In this document: positions 55,097 through 62,829 of the stretch, piece by piece
Position numbering within the stretch: position 1 is the first letter of the stretch
Layout of the letters: each line of letters starts with the position of its first letter
Source of the DNA: Bacteroidales bacterium
Lineage (GTDB): Bacteria; Bacteroidota; Bacteroidia; Bacteroidales; Marinilabiliaceae
Length of the DNA: 64,000 bases
Assembly: GCA_900766825.1 (NCBI GenBank)
Contig: CAAFWU010000026.1
Span: forward strand, 18,044 to 82,043
Reading direction: 5' to 3'
Notes under the pieces: generated by a model
What the model was told of the DNA's origin: nothing
What the model saw: the letters and a program-made list of their open reading frames with translations, nothing else
The model's database searches: none
Made by a program: the position numbers and the translations under genes

Positions 55097-55816
55097 CTAA
55101 ACAGCCGAGGCTATAATGCCATGAAGTTTTTCTATGAGTTCCTCGCGGCGGTCTACAAACTCATTGACGTCGATTGCAGGATGGATGGTAAGTGTGGCTC
55201 GACCTGGGGTGAGTGAGGCAAGCCCCGACTGCATGACGCGGCATGTGTCTTTGATGGAAACGGGAAGCATTGGCAGGCCGAGGTCGAAGGCCATTTTGAA
55301 GGCGCCATGCTTAAACTGGTTCATGGTTGGGGAGCCACTGCGGTGTCCCTCTGGGAAGATGACCACCGAGGTGCCGCCTGTAAGAATCTCTTTTGCTTTC
55401 TGTAGGCTACGGTAGGCCTGACGTTTTGAGGATCGGTCTATAAATATGTGTCCGCACTTTTCGCAAGCGAAGCCAAGGAATGGTACTTTGCGGAGTTCGC
55501 TCTTCATGATCCAGCGAAAGTCGACTGGCATGCTGCCGTAGACCAAAATGATGTCGTAGGCACTCTGATGGTTGGCCACAATGACGTAGGACTGACCTTT
55601 GACGATATTCTCTTTGCCCACAACCTTTACGGGCATGGGGGTAAGCCACTGGATGACCTTGGCCCATGTGCTACCAGCCCAACTGGCAGCTCGGGGCGAG
55701 ATGAAGGAGAGCACCCAAGTTAGGAAAGAGAAGAGTATGGTGTCTACACCAACCAAGGGGAGAAGGATAAGATATTTATATGGCTGATAGAGCCAATGCA
55801 ACAACTTGTTAACCAT
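55097..55816 (-). CDS. plsC: 1-acyl-sn-glycerol-3-phosphate acyltransferase
   Basis: 239 residues; ATG at 55816 preferred to the in-frame TTG at 55828. Membrane acyltransferase making phosphatidic acid from lysophosphatidic acid. Two N-terminal hydrophobic segments, then block I NHQSAYD (His and Asp catalytic), block II FIDRSSKRQA, block III FPEGHRSGS and block IV LPMLPVSI. All four PlsC blocks are in order. First gene of the plsC-prfC unit. Confidence 0.9.
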   Translation of the reverse strand: MVNKLLHWLYQPYKYLILLPLVGVDTILFSFLTWVLSFISPRAASWAGSTWAKVIQWLTPMPVKVVGKENIVKGQSYVIVANHQSAYDIILVYGSMPVDFRWIMKSELRKVPFLGFACEKCGHIFIDRSSKRQAYRSLQKAKEILTGGTSVVIFPEGHRSGSPTMNQFKHGAFKMAFDLGLPMLPVSIKDTCRVMQSGLASLTPGRATLTIHPAIDVNEFVDRREELIEKLHGIIASAV

Positions 55817-55958
55817 TGCTTTGTGCAATACAACAACTATACAAACTAAAAATTAAAACCTCTATAATGCCACCAAAAGTTTGCCAATGGGCAAGTATGG
55901 GGAGCTATTTGCACCCAGCTATTTTATGTGCGAAGATGACACAAAGGTGCAATCAATG

Positions 55959-55987
55959 CAAAAGTAATCATAAAATCTGTAATACAA
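55959..55987 (-). promoter_or_regulatory. Promoter for plsC-prfC
   Basis: On the minus strand TTG (55985-55987), 18-nt spacer, TACTTTTG (55959-55966), 140 nt upstream of the plsC ATG. Confidence 0.55.
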
Positions 55988-56158
55988 CAGAGTGCGTTTG
56001 AGACAATCATGCTAACAAAAAACTGTTGCTAAATGATACTTAAAGAAATTTCCTCATAGACGTTTATTCTACAAAACAAGCAACAGACCGACATAAATAG
56101 AAATTCCACAAACAGATTTACTGACAATCATATTCTTTTTCTTATTTTCAACATTATC
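55988..56158. other. AT-rich stretch between divergent promoters
   Basis: 171 nt between the plsC and sulfur-operon promoters; no gene, repeat or clear palindrome seen. Any regulator of the sulfur operon acting from upstream would bind here. Confidence 0.4.
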
Positions 56159-56189
56159 TTGGTCATTATTTCTACAATACATAACTTTG
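56159..56189 (+). promoter_or_regulatory. Promoter of the encapsulin sulfur operon
   Basis: TTG (56159-56161), 20-nt spacer, TAACTTTG (56182-56189): near-consensus. Predicted transcription start near 56196, leaving about 213 nt before the first ATG at 56409. Confidence 0.75.
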
Positions 56190-56195
56190 CAATGA

Positions 56196-56408
56196 AGATA
56201 ATTCTAAGACAGAGCCATAAAGCATAGGAAAACAACAACAAAAGCAACTATGTCTGGCGTTTGGTTTTAACAACGAATTATCAGATAGTTGCGCCCCACA
56301 AAGCACTAAGTAGAGTGATTAAAAGCAAAAAGAAAGAACATCTGCTAAAGCATCACACAAACTGCGCAACAAAGAAAGATTTTCTTAAACAAGGCAGAAA
56401 TAAAGAAT
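56196..56408 (+). promoter_or_regulatory. Long 5' leader of the sulfur operon with a hairpin
   Basis: Untranslated leader of about 213 nt. GCAACTAT (56244-56251) pairs with ATAGTTGC (56285-56292), and CTG/CAG extends the stem after a 2-nt bulge. No SAM, cobalamin or other riboswitch class was recognised. An out-of-frame ORF from 56261 that runs into the first gene is not supported as coding. Confidence 0.4.
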
Positions 56409-57617
56409 ATGAAGCGAGAGACCATAGCAATACACACCCCCTACGACCGCCCCGATGTCTATGGAGCCTTGGCCGTGCCAGTATACAACAACGTATCGTT
56501 TGAGTTCCCCGATGCCCAGCAGATGTCCGACGCCTTCTGCAATCGCATCAAAGCTCCCGACTACGCACGCATGACCAACCCCACGGTCACCAATTTCGAA
56601 CAGCGAGTGCGAGCCATAACGGGTGCAGCCCACGTAACGGCATTCAACTCGGGCATGGCCGCCATAAGCAACGCCTTGATTTCAGTGGCGGAGAATGGCA
56701 AAAACATTGTGACCACACGCCATTTGTTTGGCAACTCGCTATCGCTGATAGCCAACACTCTGCTACGCTTTGGGGTAAGGTCGAAGCTTAGGGACCTGAC
56801 CAATTTGGAGGTTGTGGAACAGGCGGTGGACGAGAACACTTGCTGCATATTCTTGGAGATTGTGACCAACCCCCAGTTGGAGGTAGCGGACCTGAGGGCC
56901 TTGGCGGACATAGCTCACCGAAGGGGCATACCCTTGATTGCAGACAGCACGGTGATACCCTTCTCCGAAACCCGCCTAAGAGATCATGGGGTGGACATAG
57001 AGGTGGTCTCCAGCACCAAATATCTTTCGGGCGGAGGTTCGTCGCTTGGCGGATTGGTTATTGACTATGGATCGTTCCCTCAGTTCAACAAGAGGCTCAA
57101 ATACGAAGCCTTGGTGAACCTCGGGGCCTACATGACACCTCAGGTGGCCTATATTCAGACGTTGGGTCTCGAGACTTTGGACGTGAGGTATAAACGTCAG
57201 GCACAGAACGCATTGTGGTTGGCACGAGAACTAAAAAAAGAGAAAGCCATAATGAAAGTGAACTACGTTGGTTTGCCCGACAATCCATACTACGATTTGG
57301 CACGACGCCAGTTCACCACCAGCAACGAAGCCCCCGAACAAGAGGGCGGCGGCATATTGGCAGGAGCCATGCTAACCATCGACCTCATATCGCGCGAGGC
57401 ATGCTTCAATTTTCTTAACAAGCTGAAACTCATTCACCGAGCCACCAATTTGTTCGACAGTCGCACGTTGGCCATACACCCCGCCAGCACCATCTTCGGT
57501 CTCTTCCCAGACAGGCAGTTGCAACAGATGGACGTCTACCAGACCACCATACGTCTCTCGGTTGGTTTGGAGGCTCCCGAAGATTTGCTGGAGGACATCC
57601 GTCAAGCACTAAAATAA
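56409..57617 (+). CDS. Transsulfuration-family PLP enzyme of the sulfur operon
   Basis: 402 residues. Cys/Met-metabolism PLP fold: YARMTNPTVTNFEQR, SGMAAISNAL, LFGNSLSL, LIADSTVIPF, PLP lysine Lys204 in SSTKYLSGGGSSLGG, and TLAIHPASTIFG. It resembles O-acetylhomoserine sulfhydrylase-type enzymes but differs clearly from the metY at 29582 (different residues around the active site, for example DSTV for DNTF). In its operon with a ThiS-like carrier, E1 enzyme and JAMM protease, the likely role is adding the thiol from a protein thiocarboxylate to an activated homoserine or serine, as reported for MetY in Wolinella. A gamma-lyase that supplies sulfide is the alternative. Confidence 0.8.
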   Translation: MKRETIAIHTPYDRPDVYGALAVPVYNNVSFEFPDAQQMSDAFCNRIKAPDYARMTNPTVTNFEQRVRAITGAAHVTAFNSGMAAISNALISVAENGKNIVTTRHLFGNSLSLIANTLLRFGVRSKLRDLTNLEVVEQAVDENTCCIFLEIVTNPQLEVADLRALADIAHRRGIPLIADSTVIPFSETRLRDHGVDIEVVSSTKYLSGGGSSLGGLVIDYGSFPQFNKRLKYEALVNLGAYMTPQVAYIQTLGLETLDVRYKRQAQNALWLARELKKEKAIMKVNYVGLPDNPYYDLARRQFTTSNEAPEQEGGGILAGAMLTIDLISREACFNFLNKLKLIHRATNLFDSRTLAIHPASTIFGLFPDRQLQQMDVYQTTIRLSVGLEAPEDLLEDIRQALK

Positions 57618-57632
57618 AAAAAGAGAACCCCT

Positions 57633-58112
57633 ATGGCAGAGCAGAAAAAACTGAGCATAATCGCCTTCAGTGGTGAATTTGACAAACTTACGGCAGTATT
57701 TACCCTTGCAACAGGCGCAGCAGCCGTTGGCTACGAGGTGAACATATTCTTCACTTTTTGGGGTCTGGACGCCATAAAGAAGGAGCAGGGTCGCAGCTTT
57801 GTGGGCGGCAACTGGCTCACCAAAATCTTTGGCTTTATGATGGGCGGTCTTAGGGTTACCCCAACCAGCCGCTTCAACTTCTTGGGGCTGGGTCCCAAGA
57901 TATTCCGCGGACTGATGCGCAAAAACAACGTGGCCACTCTGGAAGAGTTGGTTGAGGCAGCCAAAGCGCTGGGCATCAACTTCTACGCTTGCGAAATGGC
58001 CATGCACGTGCTGGGTTTGAAGCGCGAGGACTTTGTGGACGAGGTGAAGGACGTGTTGGGCGTGGCCTCGTTTCTCAAGCTATCGGAAAGCGGACAGACA
58101 TTGTTCATATAA
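57633..58112 (+). CDS. DsrE/DsrF-like sulfur relay protein
   Basis: 159 residues, starting 15 nt after the PLP enzyme. DsrE2-type alpha/beta fold: LSIIAFSGEFDKLTAV, LATGAAAVGYEVNIFFTFWGL, a hydrophobic loop FGFMMGG, and the conserved Cys in NFYACEMAMHVLGL (about 122) that carries a persulfide in the family. Often encoded beside TusA, as here. Inferred role: accept sulfane sulfur from, or pass it to, TusA between the desulfurase and the ThiS-like carrier. Confidence 0.85.
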   Translation: MAEQKKLSIIAFSGEFDKLTAVFTLATGAAAVGYEVNIFFTFWGLDAIKKEQGRSFVGGNWLTKIFGFMMGGLRVTPTSRFNFLGLGPKIFRGLMRKNNVATLEELVEAAKALGINFYACEMAMHVLGLKREDFVDEVKDVLGVASFLKLSESGQTLFI

Positions 58113-58152
58113 AAAAAAGATACACTAACCCCATAAACATTTCCCCAAACCT

Positions 58153-58377
58153 ATGGCAACCAAGACATTAGACATAACAAAGGAGCATTGCCCCATGACC
58201 TTTGTAAAGACCAAAATAGAACTCTCGAAACTGCAACCAGGCGACATACTTGAGGTGCTGCTGAGCGAAGGAGAGCCATTGGACAACGTGCCACGCAATG
58301 CGGTGGAGCAAGGCTACAACGTTGTGAGCGTTGAGCACGTGGAGGGCACAACCCACAAGGTTACAATAAAAAAATAA
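58153..58377 (+). CDS. TusA-like sulfur carrier
   Basis: 74 residues. Starts with the SirA/TusA motif as EHCPMTFVKTK (Cys13; CPMT in place of the CPxP of E. coli TusA), then the beta-alpha-beta-beta core GDILEVLLSEGEPLDNV and HKVTIKK. The CPMTFVKT form is common in TusA proteins paired with DsrE2. Cys13 should hold a persulfide. It lies 40 nt after the DsrE-like gene and 21 nt before the encapsulin gene. Confidence 0.88.
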   Translation: MATKTLDITKEHCPMTFVKTKIELSKLQPGDILEVLLSEGEPLDNVPRNAVEQGYNVVSVEHVEGTTHKVTIKK

Positions 58378-58398
58378 ACACTAAAAAGAAAGAACAAC

Positions 58399-59838
58399 AT
58401 GGCAGAATCGAATCCCCAGCGCAGTGTGACAACAACAACAGCCCGCAGGCTGGCCACAACCACCAAGACCGCCCCTCAGATGGGCAGCATCACCCCTCGA
58501 CTTCTTCTCAAATTATTGCCTTGGGTTCAAGTTTCGGGTGGCACCTTCCGCGTCAACCGCACCAAAGTAGAGCTCCGCAAGAGCGAGCGACTGAACATAG
58601 AGTACCTCAATGGCGAGCCCACTTTCTCGGCCAAGAGTCTCAAATCCATACCCTTGTTCTCTGAGTTCGAGGACGATATTGTAAAACGTTTGGTAGACTC
58701 ATTCGAGACCACCCCCGTTGGCATTGGCGAACTCTTTGTAGAGCAGAGCAAGGACAAGCAGAAATTCTTTATTGTGGCCAGCGGTCAGGCCGAGGTCATC
58801 AGCAAAGGTCCACGAGGCGAAGAGCTGCGGATAGCCCTCTTGGGCGATGGCGAGTACTTTGGCGAGACAGACCTGCTGGACGACGCAGCCAGCACCGTGA
58901 GCGTACGCGCCATAACCCCCACCGTATTCTTAGGTCTCAAACTCTCTGAGCTGGAGCGTTTTATCCGCGAGGTACCCGACTTCCGCGAAACCTTTAACAA
59001 GGCTGTGGACAAACAGTTGCGCCTTAAGGCCTCGGTCAACGACCATGGCGAGAAGCACATCGACTTGGTCTCTGGCCATCAGGAGGATAATATAATCCCC
59101 GAGACCTACATCGACTACGAGGAGAACCCCACCGAGTACTCGCTGAACACCCTACAGACCGTGGTTCGCGTACACACCCGCGTGAGCGACCTCTACAACA
59201 ACCCCTACAACCAGCTCGAGGAGCAGCTCCGCCTCTCCATTGAGAGCATCAAGGAGCGTCAGGAGTGGGAACTTATCAACAACAAACGTTTCGGTCTCTT
59301 GGCCTCGGTCAACCCCGCCTATCGCATCACTCCTCGCTACGGTGCCCCCACCCCCGACGATCTCGACGAACTGCTCTCGCTTGTTTGGAAGGAGCCCGCA
59401 TTCTTCATTGCTCACCCTCGAGCCATTGCTGCTTTTGAGCGGGAGTGCACATGGCGCGGCGTGCCCCCAACAACAACCGATTTGTTCGGCACCAAGGTTA
59501 TCTTGTGGCGCGGTGTGCCCATCATTCCTTCGGACAAGGTGGAGGTCGAGGGCCAATACCTCACAGGTCGCGGCGTAGGCACCACCAAGATTATCTTGGT
59601 TCGCGTTGGCGAGAAAAATCAGGGCGTAATTGGTTTGCATCAGAGCGGCATACCTGGCGAGATTGCCCCAAGCCTCTCGGCACGCTTGATGGGTCTAGAC
59701 AAGTTTGGTGTGGCATCTTACCTGCTGACCAAATACTTCTCGTTGGCCTCACTCACCGACGACGCCATTGCAGTGTTGGAGAACGTTGAGGTGGGCTACT
59801 ATCATGACTATCAGCACCGAAATAAAGTAGAGAAATAA
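58399..59838 (+). CDS. Family 2 encapsulin shell protein with internal cNMP-binding domain
   Basis: 479 residues. Self-assembling HK97-fold shell of a protein nanocompartment. N-arm (1-40) and E-loop-like part, then a cyclic-nucleotide-binding-like domain at about 84-208 (IPLFSEFEDDIVKRL, FFIVASGQAEVISK, FGETDLLDDAASTVSVRA). After it comes the conserved family 2 core: NNKRFGLLASVNP, GAPTPDDLDELLSLVWK, FFIAHPRAIAAFEREC, VILWRGVPIIPSDK, VGLHQSGIPGE, LTDDAIAVLENVEVGYYHDY. The inserted domain makes it family 2B in architecture. The Arg of CRP that grips the cAMP phosphate aligns with Ser165, so the ligand may not be cAMP. It overlaps the cargo gene by 1 nt (TAATG). Confidence 0.88.
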   Translation: MAESNPQRSVTTTTARRLATTTKTAPQMGSITPRLLLKLLPWVQVSGGTFRVNRTKVELRKSERLNIEYLNGEPTFSAKSLKSIPLFSEFEDDIVKRLVDSFETTPVGIGELFVEQSKDKQKFFIVASGQAEVISKGPRGEELRIALLGDGEYFGETDLLDDAASTVSVRAITPTVFLGLKLSELERFIREVPDFRETFNKAVDKQLRLKASVNDHGEKHIDLVSGHQEDNIIPETYIDYEENPTEYSLNTLQTVVRVHTRVSDLYNNPYNQLEEQLRLSIESIKERQEWELINNKRFGLLASVNPAYRITPRYGAPTPDDLDELLSLVWKEPAFFIAHPRAIAAFERECTWRGVPPTTTDLFGTKVILWRGVPIIPSDKVEVEGQYLTGRGVGTTKIILVRVGEKNQGVIGLHQSGIPGEIAPSLSARLMGLDKFGVASYLLTKYFSLASLTDDAIAVLENVEVGYYHDYQHRNKVEK

Positions 59839-61448
59839 TGTTAGACATCCAGAATATTAATGGTTATGGTCTGACAGACAACACTTTTGAGATACTCAAA
59901 GAGGTGGCTCAAAAGTATTGCCCCGAGGAGTTGCAAGAACTTCGTCAGGAGGTTATCCCCGACGAGGTTCTCAACCTCCAAACTCTAAATCTGGAGTCCC
60001 TGCAGCAGACCGACTTGGGAGGTTTCCCTGGCTTGGGGGGAGCACAGGGACTGACAGATGGAGCATCGGGCAATGCAGTGCCCCCCACAGCTGGCGACAT
60101 TCACCCAAGCAATGTGAGAGCAGACGGATGGTTGCCACGTCAGAACAGCCAACCCACCTTTGTTCACGAAGACGGCTTCGGCATAGGCATTCCTGAGTCC
60201 GAAAAAGTCAAGAACCTTCACTACGATGAGGTGGACACACTCTCGAGCGAGCAGATAAAAAAGGACTTCCCTGTTTTAAACCAAAAGGTCAATGGGCACG
60301 ATCTGGTGTGGCTGGACAATGGTGCCACCACACAGAAGCCCAAACAGGTGATTGACAAGATATCCGACTACTACTCTCGCTACAACTCCAACATCCACCG
60401 CGGAGCCCATACCTTGGCTGCCCGCGCCACCGATGCCTATGAGGAGGCACGCGAAAAGGTACGTCGCTTTATCAATGCGCGCAGCACCGAGGAAATAATT
60501 TTCGTTCGCGGCACCACAGAGGGCATCAACTTGGTGGCTCAGACCTACGGTAGGCAATATTTGGGCGTAGGAGACGACGTTATTGTCTCCGAACTCGACC
60601 ACCACGCCAACATTGTGCCTTGGCAACGCATCTGCCAAGAGAAGGGAGCCACGCTCAAGGCCATACCCACCGACAAAAATGGCGACCTTATCCTCTCTGA
60701 ATTCGAGCGACTGATAACCTCGCGCACACGTTTTGTCTCCGTTGGTCATGTGAACAACACCTTTGGCACCATCAACGATGTGGAGCGAATCATCAGAATA
60801 GCCCACTCCCATGGCATACCAGTGCTCATCGACGGAGCCCAATCCATTGCCCACACACCTGTGGACGTTCAGCAACTTGGAGCCGACTTCTTTGTCTTCA
60901 GCGGACACAAAATCTACGGTCCCAATGGCATCGGTGCCGTATATGGTCGCAAGGAGTTGTTGGACAAGATGCAACCTTGGCAAGGTGGCGGCAACATGAT
61001 TAAGGACGTGACCATAGAGCGCACCGAGTACAATGCCCCACCCGCCCGCTTTGAGGCTGGCACCCCAAACGTGGCCGATGCCATTGGTTTGGGAGCCGCA
61101 CTGGACTACGTGTCTCACATCGGACTACGCAACATTGAGCATCACGAGCATCAACTCACCGAGTACGCTCGCGAGCAGTTGGCTCAGATTCCAGGCTTGA
61201 CCATCTTAGGCGACCCCAAACATCGTGTCAGTGTGGTAAGCTTTGTTTTGGACGGCATACCCGTGCCTGAGGTGGGCACTCTGCTGGACAAGGAGGGCAT
61301 AGCCGTGAGGGCAGGTCATCACTGCGCACAGCCAGCGCTCCGTGCCTTGGGCTACGAGATGAGCGTGCGCCCCACCTTTGCTCTCTACAACACTCGCGAG
61401 GACGTGGACAAACTGGTCATTGCGGTCAGGAAAATCATTGGCAGATAA
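59838..61448 (+). CDS. Cysteine desulfurase with N-terminal encapsulation extension (SufS type)
   Basis: 536 residues, against about 406 for SufS. Residues 138-536 are a complete type II desulfurase: His255-His256 in ELDHHANIV, Asp332 (IDGAQS), PLP Lys358 in SGHKIYGP, and catalytic Cys496 in RAGHHCAQP. The N-terminal 137 residues are extra: a short helical start (1-48), then a Gly/Pro/Gln-rich disordered stretch with GGFPGLGGAQGL (61-72) and a second conserved-looking patch (GFGIGIPE, 113-120). In known family 2 systems such an extension targets the desulfurase into the shell. It turns cysteine into alanine and enzyme persulfide. One-nt overlap with the shell gene suggests coupled synthesis. 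Confidence 0.9.
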   Translation: MLDIQNINGYGLTDNTFEILKEVAQKYCPEELQELRQEVIPDEVLNLQTLNLESLQQTDLGGFPGLGGAQGLTDGASGNAVPPTAGDIHPSNVRADGWLPRQNSQPTFVHEDGFGIGIPESEKVKNLHYDEVDTLSSEQIKKDFPVLNQKVNGHDLVWLDNGATTQKPKQVIDKISDYYSRYNSNIHRGAHTLAARATDAYEEAREKVRRFINARSTEEIIFVRGTTEGINLVAQTYGRQYLGVGDDVIVSELDHHANIVPWQRICQEKGATLKAIPTDKNGDLILSEFERLITSRTRFVSVGHVNNTFGTINDVERIIRIAHSHGIPVLIDGAQSIAHTPVDVQQLGADFFVFSGHKIYGPNGIGAVYGRKELLDKMQPWQGGGNMIKDVTIERTEYNAPPARFEAGTPNVADAIGLGAALDYVSHIGLRNIEHHEHQLTEYAREQLAQIPGLTILGDPKHRVSVVSFVLDGIPVPEVGTLLDKEGIAVRAGHHCAQPALRALGYEMSVRPTFALYNTREDVDKLVIAVRKIIGR

Positions 61449-61470
61449 CAAACTAACAGAAAGAACAAAC

Positions 61471-61683
61471 ATGGCTAAGATTACAATAAACGGCGAGGCA
61501 GCCGAGGTGACACTACCCTTGACACTGAGCCAACTGATAAAGCAACAGAACGTTGCACAACCCGAGATGGTATCGGTGCAAGTGAATGAGGACTTTGCAG
61601 ACCGCACCGATTGGGACAGCATAGAGATTAAGGAGGGCGACAGCATAGACTTCCTCTATTTCATGGGAGGAGGTGCTCTATGA
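61471..61683 (+). CDS. ThiS-like sulfur carrier with masked C-terminus (GGG-Ala-Leu)
   Basis: 70 residues from the ATG at 61471. Ubiquitin-like beta-grasp: KITINGEAAEV, LTLSQLIKQQN, VSVQVNEDFADR, IKEGDSIDFLYFMGGGAL. Active ThiS, MoaD and CysO end exactly at Gly-Gly; here Ala-Leu follows, so two residues must be removed before E1 adenylation. The JAMM protease gene downstream fits that task. The stop overlaps the E1 gene by 4 nt (ATGA), and the Leu codon CTA is itself part of the overlap, so drift of the tail by overlap is an alternative explanation. Confidence 0.85.
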   Translation: MAKITINGEAAEVTLPLTLSQLIKQQNVAQPEMVSVQVNEDFADRTDWDSIEIKEGDSIDFLYFMGGGAL

Positions 61684-62489
61684 TAGACTTCACCCCCGAA
61701 CAGATAGAGCGCTACTCGCGCCACATACTGCTTCAGGACGTGGGAGTTGAGGGTCAGGAGAAGATCCTAAACGCACGCGTGCTGGTGGTGGGCGCTGGTG
61801 GACTGGGAGCCCCTGTATCACTCTACTTGGCAGCCGCTGGCGTAGGCACCATAGGTCTTGTGGACCCCGACGTGGTGGATCTGAGCAACCTACAGCGTCA
61901 GGTTATTCACTTTACCAAGGATGTGGGCACACCCAAAGTGCAGAGCGCCAAGGAGAAGATTGAGGCCATAAACCCCGACGTCAAGGTGCAGACCTACTAC
62001 GAGTTGCTGGACTCGACCAATGCCCAACAGATTGTGAGCGAATACGACTTCATAATCGACGGCACCGACAACTTCCCTGTGAAGTTCCTCATCAACGATG
62101 CTTGCGTTTTGGCTGGCAAACCCTTCTCCCACGGAGGCATACTTCGTTTCAAGGGACAGACCTTCACCCACTTGCCAGGCACGGCATGCTACCGATGCAT
62201 GTTCAAGGAGCCCCCTCCACCAGGTGCGGTGCCAACATGCAGCCAAGCGGGTGTGCTGGGAGCCATAGCGGGTATGCTGGGCACCATTCAGGCAGCCGAG
62301 GCACTGAAGTACATAACGGGTGTGGGCGAACTGCTGACCAATAGGTTGCTGACTTTCGATGCCAAAACCATGCAGTTCCAGACATTCAACGTTAGGAAAC
62401 GTAAGAATTGCGAACTATGTGGCGAGGCTCCCACCATCGACCATCTCATCGACTACGAGCAGGCTGCTTGCGACCTCAAGAAACATTAA
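61680..62489 (+). CDS. ThiF/MoeB-like E1 adenylyltransferase
   Basis: 269 residues. Activates the C-terminus of a ubiquitin-like sulfur carrier by AMP addition. RYSRHILLQDVG, ATP loop GAGGLGAPV (about 38), NLQRQV (Arg finger), IDGTDNFPVKF, zinc CYRC (about 172) and CELC (about 244), and Cys in PTCSQAGVLG at the place of the E1/ThiF catalytic Cys. No rhodanese domain, so sulfur must come from elsewhere, here probably the desulfurase/TusA relay. Could also serve thiamine or Moco synthesis, but its 4-nt overlap with the ThiS-like gene ties it to that carrier. Confidence 0.9.
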   Translation: MIDFTPEQIERYSRHILLQDVGVEGQEKILNARVLVVGAGGLGAPVSLYLAAAGVGTIGLVDPDVVDLSNLQRQVIHFTKDVGTPKVQSAKEKIEAINPDVKVQTYYELLDSTNAQQIVSEYDFIIDGTDNFPVKFLINDACVLAGKPFSHGGILRFKGQTFTHLPGTACYRCMFKEPPPPGAVPTCSQAGVLGAIAGMLGTIQAAEALKYITGVGELLTNRLLTFDAKTMQFQTFNVRKRKNCELCGEAPTIDHLIDYEQAACDLKKH

Positions 62490-62829
62490 AGAAACTTCCG
62501 GACGCAAGTTGCCATCACCACTCTCCACCTCTCCCACCACCCCATCAGCAAACAATAATCTGACCTATTGCATGCTGCATTCTCCCCCCAAAATGGGAAA
62601 GAAAGAGAGCTACAGAAAAGATAAATGCGAAACAGAAAATGCCAACAGAAAGGGACCCTATGGGAATTTGGGGAAATGAGGGTCTCCCAACATTGGCAAA
62701 CCGAGGTTCAGAATGATTGACCAAGAGCGTTGTATCCGTAACAACAAAACTGGTCAATCTTCTGACTTCTTTCTACATATACCTCCCGATGTGGACGGAA
62801 AATATCTATATACAGAAAAAAACAGAACC
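62490..62829 (+). other. 340-nt gap inside the sulfur gene cluster
   Basis: No convincing gene. Pyrimidine-rich first 100 nt, then purine-rich. GGGACCCT/AGGGTCTCCC partly pairs (near 62653-62690) but has no T run. No TAnnTTTG promoter box seen. An in-frame open stretch before the JAMM gene (from 62713) lacks family similarity and is treated as leader. Confidence 0.35.

Noticed and set aside
56261..56503. 80-codon ORF in the sulfur-operon leader
   Set aside because: Very Lys/Asn/His-rich, overlaps the start of the PLP gene out of frame, no family likeness. A leader peptide cannot be excluded, but nothing supports it.
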